Assembly: GCA_947630765.1 (NCBI GenBank)
Contig: CANRIX010000015.1
Coordinates: 1-55,041 of the forward strand
Length of the DNA: 55,041 bases
Reading direction: 5' to 3'
Origin: an uncultured Clostridia bacterium
GTDB lineage: Bacteria > Bacillota > Clostridia > Oscillospirales > CAG-382
Shown here in pieces: positions 25,267 to 33,955 of the stretch. Position 1 is the first letter of the stretch. Each line of letters opens with the position of its first letter. The notes below the pieces were generated by a model. That model was given only the letters and a program-made list of their open reading frames with translations, ran no database searches and was not told the DNA's origin. Made by a program: the position numbers and the translations under genes.

Positions 25267-27071
25267 AGGCGGAGAGCCCCTTGCGGGCGTTTTCCTACCT
25301 GCTCGGTCGGTATCGGCGGGCGGACAAGGGGCTGTTCGTCTGGGCGGCGGTCTCGCTGCCGTTTCGTGTGCTCGACCGGCTGGCGGACGTGTACCTGCTC
25401 GCCCTGCTGGTCGGTGCGGCGGAGCGCGGGGACGCGCGTGGGCTGCTGTTCGTGCTCGGCGGCTTTGCGCTGTACCGGCTGCTTTCGGGGGTCTGCACGG
25501 CCTACGCGGAAAAGCAGCTCGCCGTGCGCGGCTGGCGCTTCCGTATGCGGTGCGTTTCCCGCTTCTGCGAAAGCTGCATGACCGCCGACCTGTGCCTGCT
25601 CGAATCCCCGGATGGGCAGGACCTCGCCCAGCGTGCGTCGAACACCATGGCGGGCGCGGACTACCGCGTCAAGCCCCCGGTCGAAGCGGTGCTTCCGCTG
25701 TGCGTCTCGCTGCTCGGCAGTATTTGCGGGCTAACCGTCTACAGCGGGCTGCTCGCGGTGGCGGACCCGCTGCTGCTGGTGCTGCTTGCGGCGGTTTCCG
25801 GCGTGAACTACGCCCTGCAGCGCATCCTCGTGCGTTACGACCAGAAGGACAAACTGCGCTATATCCCGCTCGACCGTCGGCTGTGGTACCTGATCCGCGA
25901 ACTGCGCGAACCCGAACGGGCGAAGGAGATCCGGCTCTACGGCATGACCGGCTGGCTGAAACGGCGGTTCGACGAAACGCTCGGCGCACGCATGAAGCTG
26001 CACGTCCGGCGGAGCAGACTGCAATTCGCGTGCGTCGCCGTGGTCAACCTGCTCGACGCGTGCTTTACGGCGTTCGTGTATTTCTTCCTGATCCGGCAGG
26101 TGCTCGCCGGGGAGATGGACGTGTCGGCGTTTCTGCTGTATTTCGGGCTGATCACCGGGTTCAACGGCTGGCTGCTGTCGTTTGCCGACGGGCTGGAGGG
26201 TCTGCACGGGACGCTGCTGCAGATCGAGGACCTTCGCGCCTTTGAAGCGCAGACGTCGCCGCGTGCGCCGGAGCAGCCGTCGGACGCGGAAGAATCGACC
26301 GGCGCGGACGACGAGATCGTCTTTGAAAACGTTTCGTTCGGCTACGCGGACGGGGAGGACGTGCTGCACGGGGTCAGCTTCCGTGTGAAGAAGGGCGAAA
26401 AGATCGCCGTCGTCGGGCGGAACGGGGCGGGCAAGAGCACGCTCGTCAAACTGCTCTGCGGGCTGTATCTGCCGCGTGAAGGGCGCATCCTCGTCGGCGG
26501 ACGGGACACCCGGACGGTCTCGCAGGCGGAACTCGCTCTGCGCTTTGCGGCGGTCTTTCAGGAGATCCGGCTCCTGCCGACGACGGTCGAGCGCAACATC
26601 ACGTTGACTGCCGACCCCGACCCTGCGCGTCTCGCGGAAGCGCTGTCGCTTTCGGGATTTGCGGAAGTCGCCGACCGTTTGCCCGACGGGACGCGGACCC
26701 TGCTCGTCAAGGAAGCTGCGGACGGCGGGATCGACCTGTCCGGCGGGCAGGTCCAAAAACTCGCCCTCGCCCGGGCGCTCTACCGGGGCGGGGACGTGCT
26801 GGTGCTGGACGAACCGACGGCGGCGCTCGACCCGCTCGCCGAACGGGAACTGTACTTCCGCTACGGCGAACTGACGGCGGGGAAGACCGCCCTGTTCATC
26901 TCCCACCGCCTGTCGTCCACGCACTTCTGTGACCGGGTTCTGTACTTCGAGAAGGGGCGGCTGACCGAGAGCGGCACGCACGAAAAACTGCTCGCCGACG
27001 GCGGCGCGTACGCGAACCTGTACGAGGTGCAGAGCCGTGCGTACCGAACGGAACAGGAGGGGACGGCATGA
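25263..27071 (+). CDS. ABC exporter subunit 1 (fused permease/ATPase)
   Basis: 602 residues. Transmembrane domain (about 1-335) with hydrophobic helices (LLLVLLAAVSGVNYALQ, ACFTAFVYFFLIRQVLAG), then an ATPase domain with Walker A GRNGAGKST (about 386), Q-loop VFQEI, signature LSGGQ, Walker B VLVLDEPTAALDP and switch His ISHR. All catalytic residues are present. ATG 25263 overlaps the kinase stop (ATGA), and its own end overlaps the next exporter gene (ATGA), indicating a heterodimer with the 27068 protein. Substrate unknown; peptides, lipids or drugs are typical. Confidence 0.92.
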   Translation: MKAESPLRAFSYLLGRYRRADKGLFVWAAVSLPFRVLDRLADVYLLALLVGAAERGDARGLLFVLGGFALYRLLSGVCTAYAEKQLAVRGWRFRMRCVSRFCESCMTADLCLLESPDGQDLAQRASNTMAGADYRVKPPVEAVLPLCVSLLGSICGLTVYSGLLAVADPLLLVLLAAVSGVNYALQRILVRYDQKDKLRYIPLDRRLWYLIRELREPERAKEIRLYGMTGWLKRRFDETLGARMKLHVRRSRLQFACVAVVNLLDACFTAFVYFFLIRQVLAGEMDVSAFLLYFGLITGFNGWLLSFADGLEGLHGTLLQIEDLRAFEAQTSPRAPEQPSDAEESTGADDEIVFENVSFGYADGEDVLHGVSFRVKKGEKIAVVGRNGAGKSTLVKLLCGLYLPREGRILVGGRDTRTVSQAELALRFAAVFQEIRLLPTTVERNITLTADPDPARLAEALSLSGFAEVADRLPDGTRTLLVKEAADGGIDLSGGQVQKLALARALYRGGDVLVLDEPTAALDPLAERELYFRYGELTAGKTALFISHRLSSTHFCDRVLYFEKGRLTESGTHEKLLADGGAYANLYEVQSRAYRTEQEGTA

Positions 27072-28903
27072 AGGCGGAACTTCGGCTCTTGCTTCGCGGG
27101 GTGCGGGAACTGCACCGGCTGACCCCGTGGAATCTGCTCGCGAAATGCGTCCGCAGCGTCTGCGACGCGTCCCGCCCGTTCGTCAACCTGCTGCTTTCGG
27201 CGGAAATCCTCGATGCGCTGACCGCTCGCGCGGCGGAACGGCTGCCGGCGCTGGTGCTCGCGACGGTCGGGTGCAACCTCGCGCTGATGCTGCTGGGACG
27301 TGCGATGGACGCGGTCAACTACCGCAAATGGAACGCTTTTTACCTGAAATACAACTTTTCCGTCGGGGAAAAACTGCAATCCCTGCCGTATGCGGACATC
27401 GAGGACGTCCGCGTGCAGCGGGAGATCGTCAGCCTCGAGGACGCCATGCGCATCGGCAACTACGGGCTGATCAAGCTGCACAGCCGGATCCCGCTGTTCG
27501 TCGAAAACCTGCTTCGGGTGTGCTTTTCGGTCGGGTTTCTGCTTTCGGCGGTTTTGCGGAAGGGCGGAAGCGCGGACGGGCTGGGGCGGTTCGTCGGTTC
27601 GCCGTGGGCGGACGGGATTCTGGCGGCGTTGATCCTGCTGACGTCCGCCGCCTGCGTTTGGTCGAACCGCCGCGTCGCCGACCGTTCCTACACCCTGCTC
27701 GGACGGCTTTCCGGGAAGAATCGCCTGCTCGACTGGTACCTGCGTTCCTGCCGCGACGGGCGGTACGCGGGCAAGGACGCGCGGCTGTACCGGCAGGATC
27801 GTCTGATCGCCGGGGAGCTGGAAACGATCGCGACGCAGACCGCCGGCACCGTGTCGTCCCTGCAAACGGAGATCTTTCGGGCGAATCTGCCCGTGCAGCT
27901 CGCGCGGTTCGCGCTGGTGTTCTACACCTATTTTTACGTCGCGGTCAAGGCGATGGGCGGCGTGTTCGCCGTCGGCGGGATCGTCAAGTACGGCGGCGGG
28001 GTTTTGCAGTTCGCGGACGCGTTTTCCGGCATGATGGACGCGTCCTCCCAGCTTCGGGCGAACACCCGCTACCTCGACGCGTACTTCCGTTTCCGCGATC
28101 GGAAAGAGGAATCCGAAAGCGGCGGCGACCCCGTCGGACGCGGGCAAACGCCCCGTGCGCTGGACGTGCAGGGACTGACCTTCCGCTACCCGGGCACGGC
28201 GACCGACGTGCTGCGGGACGTCCGTTTTCAGGTCCGTCCGGGCGAAAAGATCGCGATCGTCGGGCCGAACGGCAGCGGCAAAACCACGCTCATCAAACTG
28301 CTTTGCCGGCTCTATCAGCCGACGGGCGGGCGTATCCTCTGCGACGGGGCGGACCTGCGGACCTGCGACGTGGACGCGTACCGCGAGACCCTCGGCGTGG
28401 TCTTTCAGGATTTCCGCCTGTTCGACGGCACGCTCGGCGAAAATGTCGCCTGCGGAACGGACTACGACCGCGACCGTGCGGCGGACTGCCTGCGTCGCGC
28501 AGGGCTGGGCGAAAAACTGGACGCGCTCCCGCGCGGGCTGGATACGGCGGTCGGGCGGACCTTCGACCCGAACGGCATCGAGCTGTCCGGCGGCGAAGCG
28601 CAGAAACTGGCGCTCTCGCGCGCCCTCTACAGGGACGCCCCGCTGGTCATCCTCGACGAACCCACCGCGTCGCTCGACCCGCTCGCCGAAGCGGAGCTGT
28701 ACGAGCATTTCGGCGCACTGACGGCGGGGAAGACCGCCCTGTTCATCTCCCACCGCCTGTCGAGCTGCCGGTTCTGCGACCGCATCCTCGTCTTTTCGGC
28801 GGGAAAGCTGGTCGAGCAGGGGACCCACGAGGAGCTGCTGCGGAACCCGAACGGGGTCTACGCGACCCTCTGGGACGCGCAAGCGAGCCAGTACGACCTA
28901 TGA
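27068..28903 (+). CDS. ABC exporter subunit 2 (fused permease/ATPase)
   Basis: 611 residues with the same layout as its partner: transmembrane domain (about 1-340), then ATPase with Walker A GPNGSGKTT, VVFQDFRLFDGTL, signature LSGGEAQ, Walker B LVILDEPTASLDP and ISHR. Both partners keep the catalytic Glu, so neither nucleotide site looks degenerate, unlike many heterodimeric exporters. Starts at ATG 27068 inside the previous stop. A terminator follows within 10 bp. Confidence 0.92.
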   Translation: MKAELRLLLRGVRELHRLTPWNLLAKCVRSVCDASRPFVNLLLSAEILDALTARAAERLPALVLATVGCNLALMLLGRAMDAVNYRKWNAFYLKYNFSVGEKLQSLPYADIEDVRVQREIVSLEDAMRIGNYGLIKLHSRIPLFVENLLRVCFSVGFLLSAVLRKGGSADGLGRFVGSPWADGILAALILLTSAACVWSNRRVADRSYTLLGRLSGKNRLLDWYLRSCRDGRYAGKDARLYRQDRLIAGELETIATQTAGTVSSLQTEIFRANLPVQLARFALVFYTYFYVAVKAMGGVFAVGGIVKYGGGVLQFADAFSGMMDASSQLRANTRYLDAYFRFRDRKEESESGGDPVGRGQTPRALDVQGLTFRYPGTATDVLRDVRFQVRPGEKIAIVGPNGSGKTTLIKLLCRLYQPTGGRILCDGADLRTCDVDAYRETLGVVFQDFRLFDGTLGENVACGTDYDRDRAADCLRRAGLGEKLDALPRGLDTAVGRTFDPNGIELSGGEAQKLALSRALYRDAPLVILDEPTASLDPLAEAELYEHFGALTAGKTALFISHRLSSCRFCDRILVFSAGKLVEQGTHEELLRNPNGVYATLWDAQASQYDL

Positions 28904-28910
28904 AAAATAA

Positions 28911-28950
28911 AAAATGCTGTGCGGAAAGCCCGTACAGCATTTATTTTTTA
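28911..28950. terminator. Bidirectional terminator
   Basis: AAATGCTGT (28912-28920) pairs with ACAGCATTT (28934-28942), extended by inner GCGG/CCGT pairs. T-rich tracts follow on both strands (ATTTTTTA on plus; TTTTATTTTT on minus), serving the exporter operon and the convergent lipoprotein gene. Confidence 0.85.
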
Positions 28951-28959
28951 TGTGGGACG

Positions 28960-30738
28960 TCAAACGTCGGACGTACCATCGTCCGGGACGGTCAAAATTT
29001 CGTTCAGCGTCGTCCCGCCGATCTGCAGAACGCCATCCTGCGGGAAGGAAAGCGTAAAGGGGAGCGCCTGCCCGTTCGGGAGCAGGAGCGTGCAGGAATT
29101 CCCGTCCGCATCCGCTCTGGCGGACAGGCAGAGGTCGATCGCCACGTCCGTTTCGTCGTAAAAATCGATCTCGACCCAGGAGAAATCGGTTTCGCTCTCA
29201 TAGAACAGGATCCGTTCGCACTGATAGAGCTCCGGTTCCTCCAGCTCCTCCAAATGCAGTCCGAAGCAGTCGATACTGCCGTCCGCGTTCGCCGTGTACG
29301 CGCCCTCCCCGGCGGGAACGCCGTTATAGAAGAAGGAAAGCGTTTTTCCGTCGTCCTGTACCGTGACCGACGTCGCGGTCAGCTGGACGTCGCCGTCCGA
29401 ATAGACGGTCGCGTACAGCGTGTCGTCCGCGCTCGCGTAGTACGAAGCGTCCGACAGATCGGGAACCTCGCCCCCGAGCGCCCCGAGCGACGGATACGCA
29501 GTCAGCAGCGCTTCCGTCAGTTCGTCAAGATCCACGTCCTCCAGCGGGATCGCGTTTTCCGGCATCGTTACGCTGGTTTCCCCGGGCGTGAACGCGTAAG
29601 TACACTGGAAGCCGACCGCAAACAGCTCCGAACCCGAAACCTTCAAGTTCAGCTCGCCCGCACTTGCGCCGTCCTCCTGCACCGTGAAGCTGCCGGTCGC
29701 GGTCATCGGAATGCTGATCGAAGAGCCGTCCTCGCTCTGCACGGTGAATTTCACCGTGCCGTCCAGCGAAAGGGTCTGCCCGTCCGTTTTGGTCAGGGTC
29801 AGATTGCTTTCGCCGGTGAGGGAATCGGCGAAGCGGAGCGTGCTTTCGCAGGTCAGCGCACCGTCCGACGCCGTGACCGCCCCGTCATACGAGAGGGTCT
29901 GCCCGCCGGACGTCAGTTCGCCGTGCGACGTGACCTTGCTTTCGCCTTCCCACTTGGCGTCGCAGGCGATTTTCACTTGGTTGTCCGCCGTTTCAACGTT
30001 CGCCGTCAGGTCCAGCTCGGTCGGGTGGTCCTGCACGGTTTTCAGCACGAAGGACAGGTCGCCCGCCTGCGCAAGCGGCGTGTCGGACGTGTCGGACGTT
30101 TCGGACGTGTCGGCGTCCCGTTTCAGGTCGAGCGTGTAGGTGACCGTGTCGCCGTCCTCCTCAAGCAGCAGGGAATCCCCCTCGGCGGTCGCTTCCCCGG
30201 CGAGCCCGTCGAGCCATGCGGACAGGCTTTGGGAGCCTTCGCCGGTTTCCGGCACCGTGGAAAGCAGGATCGGGGACTGGTCGAACAGGTCGGGCAGGTA
30301 GAGGATCCATTCCGACGCAGACTGGTAGGTCTCCAGCCGGACCGTGTCCTCGCCGACTGCGGCGGTCAGCAGAGTGTAGAATTTTTCTTGGTTTTTGACG
30401 GTTTTGACCGTGACCAGCGGCTCGGTCAGGTCGATCAGATCCGATTGCGGTTCGCCGAGTACGGAGAATTCGGTGCATTTCACCGCCATCTCCGCCGTCC
30501 CGGACGTCGCCGTTCCGCTTGTCAGTTCGCCGAACGCGGTCCGCGCGATCCCGCCGCCGGACGAAAGCGTCTGCAGCGCGGACGCGAACCGCTCGCCGTT
30601 GGACGGGGGAGCGGCAGTCGCTTCCGACGAGTCGGCCGCTTCGCCGTCGGATTCCTCCGAACGGGAGCAGGCCGCTGCGCCGGCGCATAGGCAGACGCAC
30701 AGCAGCAGCGCAAGCAATCGTTTCAGGGTCAGTCGCAT
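28960..30738 (-). CDS. Large secreted lipoprotein of unknown function
   Basis: 592 residues. ATG 30738 (MRLTLKRLLALLLCVCLCAG then AAAC) has GGAGG 9 bases upstream and opens a clear lipoprotein signal with the modified Cys near 23. A Ser/Glu/Ala-rich linker follows, then a long beta-rich acidic region with repeated patterns of alternating Thr/Val strands (TSGTATSGTAEMAVKCTE; DLSFVLKTVQ; KVTSHGELTSGGQTLSYDG), suggesting an extended beta fold of LolA/YceI-like appearance. A short linker repeats Asp-Thr-Ser (about 240-252). I do not recognise a family or active site. Monocistronic with its own promoter. Confidence 0.75.
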   Translation of the reverse strand: MRLTLKRLLALLLCVCLCAGAAACSRSEESDGEAADSSEATAAPPSNGERFASALQTLSSGGGIARTAFGELTSGTATSGTAEMAVKCTEFSVLGEPQSDLIDLTEPLVTVKTVKNQEKFYTLLTAAVGEDTVRLETYQSASEWILYLPDLFDQSPILLSTVPETGEGSQSLSAWLDGLAGEATAEGDSLLLEEDGDTVTYTLDLKRDADTSETSDTSDTPLAQAGDLSFVLKTVQDHPTELDLTANVETADNQVKIACDAKWEGESKVTSHGELTSGGQTLSYDGAVTASDGALTCESTLRFADSLTGESNLTLTKTDGQTLSLDGTVKFTVQSEDGSSISIPMTATGSFTVQEDGASAGELNLKVSGSELFAVGFQCTYAFTPGETSVTMPENAIPLEDVDLDELTEALLTAYPSLGALGGEVPDLSDASYYASADDTLYATVYSDGDVQLTATSVTVQDDGKTLSFFYNGVPAGEGAYTANADGSIDCFGLHLEELEEPELYQCERILFYESETDFSWVEIDFYDETDVAIDLCLSARADADGNSCTLLLPNGQALPFTLSFPQDGVLQIGGTTLNEILTVPDDGTSDV

Positions 30739-30774
30739 AGGGGGATACCTCCAATTGGGTCTCAAACTGCTTCC

Positions 30775-30803
30775 AGTATAGCACGAACCGACCAATTTGT
30801 CAA
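30775..30803 (-). promoter_or_regulatory. Promoter of the lipoprotein gene
   Basis: On the minus strand: TTGACA (30803-30798), 17 bp, TATACT (30780-30775), 37 bp before ATG 30738. Confidence 0.85.
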
Positions 30804-30837
30804 GCAAAACGGTTGCAAACAAAAAAAGTTACAGCGG

Positions 30838-31033
30838 ATACAAAAAAACAATAAAAAAATGTTCCGTAGGCGGGCGTGAGACGCTCGCTCCGAACAGTTT
30901 AAGAAAAAAGCGATGGCTGCGTCGGAATCGTCGCTGACGCAGCCATTTTTTGACGATGCGGGGCTTTCGGAGGGACGCGAAACAACGCGAAGCGGCGACG
31001 CCGCGATTGCGTTTGCCACCCGGAAGATCATTA
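30838..31033 (-). repeat. Dispersed 3'-UTR repeat, copy C (after recN)
   Basis: On the minus strand it starts at the recN stop: GGCAAACGCAATCGCGGCG (near-identical to copy A), CAAAAAATGGCTGCGTC...GACGCAGCC (a 9-bp stem), TCTTAAAC, then a hairpin with arms GTTCGGAGCGAGCGT and ACGCCCGCCTACGGAAC and a T-run (ATTTTTTTATTG). The last part looks like an intrinsic terminator, so it probably ends the dacF-recN transcript. Confidence 0.75.
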
Positions 31034-32716
31034 CTAACCGTCGAGCAGCTCCTCTGCGGCACGGCGGACCGTGTCGGTCACCTGCACGCCCCCCATGATG
31101 CGGGCGAGCTCCTCGACCCGTTCGGCGCGGTCGAGCAGCCGGACCTCGGTTTCGGTCCGCCCGTCCCGTTCGCGCTTGGAAATGCGGTACTGGCAGTTCG
31201 CCCGCGCGGCCAATTGGGACGCGTGCGTGACGCAGAAGATTTGCCGCCCGCCGTCGGCGAGCTGCCGGAGCATTCGCCCGATCTTTTCGTTGGTCTTGCC
31301 GGAAATACCGGCGTCGATCTCGTCGAACAGCAACGTCGGGATCCGCTCGGCGTCCGCAAGCACGGTCTGCAGGCAGAGCATGATGCGCGAAAGTTCGCCG
31401 CCCGACGCGATCTTCCCGATCGGGCGCGGCTCCTCGCCGGCGTTCGCGCTGACGAGGAAGCAGATTTCGTCCCCGCCGTCCGGGGCAGGTTCCACGGCGT
31501 CGACGCGGATGTCGAACCGCACGCCCGGCATATCCAGTTCGGCGAGCGCCTCCCGCACCCGCGCAGACAGCCGTTGCGCCGCCTTTTCCCGCGCGTCGTG
31601 CAGCGCCGCCGCCTTTTCCCGCAGGAGGGACTGCTTTTCCCGCAGCGCTTTCGCGTGTTCCTCGCGGTCCGCGCCGCTGTTTTCCAGCGCTTCCAGGTCC
31701 CGCGTGACGGTCCGCAGCTTTTCGATCAGCCCCGCCTCGTCCGTGCGGTACTTCCGCTCCAGCCCCGCGAGCAGCTCCAGCCGATCCTCGACGGCGCGAA
31801 GCCGCCCCGCGTCCTGCTCCTGCCCGGCGGCGTAGGGACGCAGCGTTTCCGCGATGTCGCCGAGCTCCGCGAACGCGTCCTCCAGCCGGTCCCGCAGGGA
31901 GGAAAGCTCCCCGCCCTGCTGCGTCTGTTCGGGCAGCACCCCGCACAGCCGGCTGACCGCCTGCCGCGCCGAACGCACCAGCGACGCCGCCGAACGCTCT
32001 CCGCCGTACAGCGCTTCATACGCCTCCGACGCGTTTTCGGCGACCTTTTCGCTGTTCGCGAGCAGCGCGTGCTCGGCGAGCAGGTCGGCCTCCTCGCCGG
32101 TTTTCAGCTTCGCCCGCCGCAGTTCGTCCGCCTGGTAGACCAGAAGATCCCGCTTTTCGGAGAGGTCTTTTTCCAGTTTTTCCAGCGCTTCGCAGGTCTT
32201 TTGCAGTTCCCGGCATTCCGCGTACACTTCGCGGTATTCCGCCTTCAATGCGTCGTTTCCGGCGAACGCGTCGAGCAGTTCGCGCTGCTTCTCCTCGCCC
32301 GCGAGGGTCTGGGTGTCCTGCTGCCCGTGCAGGGTCAGCAGCAGTCCCGCCGCCTCCCGCAAACGCGAAAGCGGGACCGCACGCCCGTTGATCCGCGCGA
32401 CGCTGCGCCCGTCGGACGTCAGCCGCCGCTGCAGGAACAGCGTCCCATCCTCGTCCGGCGATGCGTCCAATTCGCGCAGCGCGTCGAGCGCCGACGCAGG
32501 CGGCAAAAACATCCCCTCGACCAACGCGTAGTCCTCGCCGGTGCGGATCAGCTCCTTCGCGGCGTTTCCGCGCGACCCGCAGAGCAGACCGATGGAGTCG
32601 ATCAGGATGCTTTTCCCGGCGCCGGTTTCCCCGGTGAAGGCGCAGAACCCCGACGCCGGCTCCAGATCCAGCCGGCGCAGGAGGGCGATATTTTCGATGT
32701 GCAGCGAAAGTAACAT
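31034..32716 (-). CDS. recN: DNA repair protein RecN
   Basis: SMC-like ATPase acting early in double-strand-break repair. 560 residues, normal length. The N-terminal ATPase half has Walker A GETGAGKS (about 29-36) and LTLHGQQDTQ; a long coiled coil (about 150-370, rich in E/K/L/A) follows; the C-terminal half has the signature KIASGGELSRIMLCLQ and Walker B TLLFDEIDAGISG. It follows argR by 6 bp, the usual order in Firmicutes. Repeat copy C starts at its stop. Confidence 0.97.
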   Translation of the reverse strand: MLLSLHIENIALLRRLDLEPASGFCAFTGETGAGKSILIDSIGLLCGSRGNAAKELIRTGEDYALVEGMFLPPASALDALRELDASPDEDGTLFLQRRLTSDGRSVARINGRAVPLSRLREAAGLLLTLHGQQDTQTLAGEEKQRELLDAFAGNDALKAEYREVYAECRELQKTCEALEKLEKDLSEKRDLLVYQADELRRAKLKTGEEADLLAEHALLANSEKVAENASEAYEALYGGERSAASLVRSARQAVSRLCGVLPEQTQQGGELSSLRDRLEDAFAELGDIAETLRPYAAGQEQDAGRLRAVEDRLELLAGLERKYRTDEAGLIEKLRTVTRDLEALENSGADREEHAKALREKQSLLREKAAALHDAREKAAQRLSARVREALAELDMPGVRFDIRVDAVEPAPDGGDEICFLVSANAGEEPRPIGKIASGGELSRIMLCLQTVLADAERIPTLLFDEIDAGISGKTNEKIGRMLRQLADGGRQIFCVTHASQLAARANCQYRISKRERDGRTETEVRLLDRAERVEELARIMGGVQVTDTVRRAAEELLDG

Positions 32717-32722
32717 ACCGCG

Positions 32723-33187
32723 TTAGTCCGTTTCTTTTGCGATCAGCGACGTGAGCAGCCCGCAGATCTCCGACGCGTCCTGCGCCGTCCGCGCGACGAT
32801 CAGCAGCGTGTCGTCCCCGGCGAGCGTCCCGACGCAGTCCACCTGCGGCATCGCGTCCACCGCGGCGCCGACGGCGCTGCCCATGCCGACGTGCGTCTTG
32901 ACGACGACGAGGTTCCCCGCCGCTTCCGCGCACAGCGCGGCCTGCCGCAGGATCGGAATGAAGGGATCCTCCCCCGACGAAGCGGGGATCTGCTGGCGGT
33001 AGCAGGACTTTCCGTTCTCGTCCGTCACCTTGACGAGGTGCAGGTCGCGAATGTCCCGCGAGATAGTCCCCTGCGTGACGGTAAATCCGTCCTGCCGGAG
33101 CCGTTCGACCAGTTCCTCCTGCGTTTCGATGCGGTTTTCCCGAACCAATTGCAGCAACGCCTGCCGGCGGTCGTTTTTCGATTTCAT
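32723..33187 (-). CDS. argR: Arginine repressor
   Basis: 154-residue hexameric repressor/activator of arginine metabolism. The N-terminal winged helix contains TVTQGTISRDIRDL (recognition helix); the C-terminal domain carries the arginine-binding GTLAGDDTLL motif. The normal length and position between tlyA and recN match the conserved Firmicutes cluster. Confidence 0.96.
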   Translation of the reverse strand: MKSKNDRRQALLQLVRENRIETQEELVERLRQDGFTVTQGTISRDIRDLHLVKVTDENGKSCYRQQIPASSGEDPFIPILRQAALCAEAAGNLVVVKTHVGMGSAVGAAVDAMPQVDCVGTLAGDDTLLIVARTAQDASEICGLLTSLIAKETD

Positions 33188-33217
33188 CCGTATTCGCTCC
33201 TTTCGCTTGAACGGCGT

Positions 33218-33955
33218 TCAGATACGCCGGAAGTGGGCGAGGTATTCCCGGTTTCCGTCCCCGCCCGTCAGGGGAGAGGGGAGGGTCTGCAGGAGGCGCA
33301 GCCCGTTCGCCTCCGCCACCGCTGCCAATTCCTTTTCGAGGGCGCGGAACAGCCGCCCGTCCGGGTCGCGCACGATCCCGCCCTTGCCGATGTGCGCCCG
33401 CCCGACCTCGAATTGGGGCTTGACGAGCGTCAAAACCGGCTTTCCCGGCTCCAGAAGTGCCGCGATCACGGGATAGAGCAGCCGCTGCGAGAGGAAGGAC
33501 ACGTCGACCGTGATCAGGTCGAGCGGGCGGTCAAAATCCGACGGCCGAAGCCCCCGCGCATTGGTGCGCTCGCGGCAGCACACCCGTTCGTCCCGCCGCA
33601 GCCGTTCGTCGAGCTGGGACGTGCCGACGTCGACGGCGTAGACGAACGCCGCCCCCCGCTGCAGCAGGCAGTCGGTGAATCCGCCGGTCGACGCGCCGAT
33701 GTCCAGCGCCGTGCAGCCCCGCACGTCCAGCGAAAACCCGTCGAGCGCCGCTTCCAGCTTGTAGCCCGCCCGGGAAACGTAGCGCGTCTGCGGCAGTTCG
33801 ACCGTCAGCGCCGTCCCGTCCTCGATCAGCAGGGACGGTTTGCGCAAAACTTCGCCGTCCCGCGTTACCCGCCCTTCCGCGATCGCTTCCGCCGCCTTGC
33901 TGCGGCTGGGGAAGTAGCCGTTCGAGGTCAGGTAGACGTCCAGCCGAACGCTCAT
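33218..33955 (-). CDS. tlyA: TlyA-family rRNA (cytidine-2'-O)-methyltransferase
   Basis: 245 residues. An N-terminal S4 RNA-binding domain (MSVRLDVYLTSNGYFPSRSK, about 1-60) precedes an FtsJ-like SAM methyltransferase with ALDIGASTGGFTDCLLQ (SAM loop), VDVGTSQL, LITVDVSFLS and LVKPQFEVGR. Family members 2'-O-methylate rRNA cytidines; some have also been called hemolysins. ATG 33955 overlaps the dxs stop (ATGA), coupling the two. Confidence 0.93.
   Translation of the reverse strand: MSVRLDVYLTSNGYFPSRSKAAEAIAEGRVTRDGEVLRKPSLLIEDGTALTVELPQTRYVSRAGYKLEAALDGFSLDVRGCTALDIGASTGGFTDCLLQRGAAFVYAVDVGTSQLDERLRRDERVCCRERTNARGLRPSDFDRPLDLITVDVSFLSQRLLYPVIAALLEPGKPVLTLVKPQFEVGRAHIGKGGIVRDPDGRLFRALEKELAAVAEANGLRLLQTLPSPLTGGDGNREYLAHFRRI

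Noticed and set aside
30078..30112. GACGTGTCGGACGT-like short tandem in the lipoprotein gene considered as a variable-number repeat
   Set aside because: Only about three imperfect units encoding a Thr-Ser-Asp linker; unit length keeps the frame, so no phase-switch is indicated.
27037..30690. Open frame of more than 1200 codons on the plus strand
   Set aside because: It is an off-frame reading of the second exporter gene and the antisense of the lipoprotein gene; composition is Arg/Gly-rich and motif-free.
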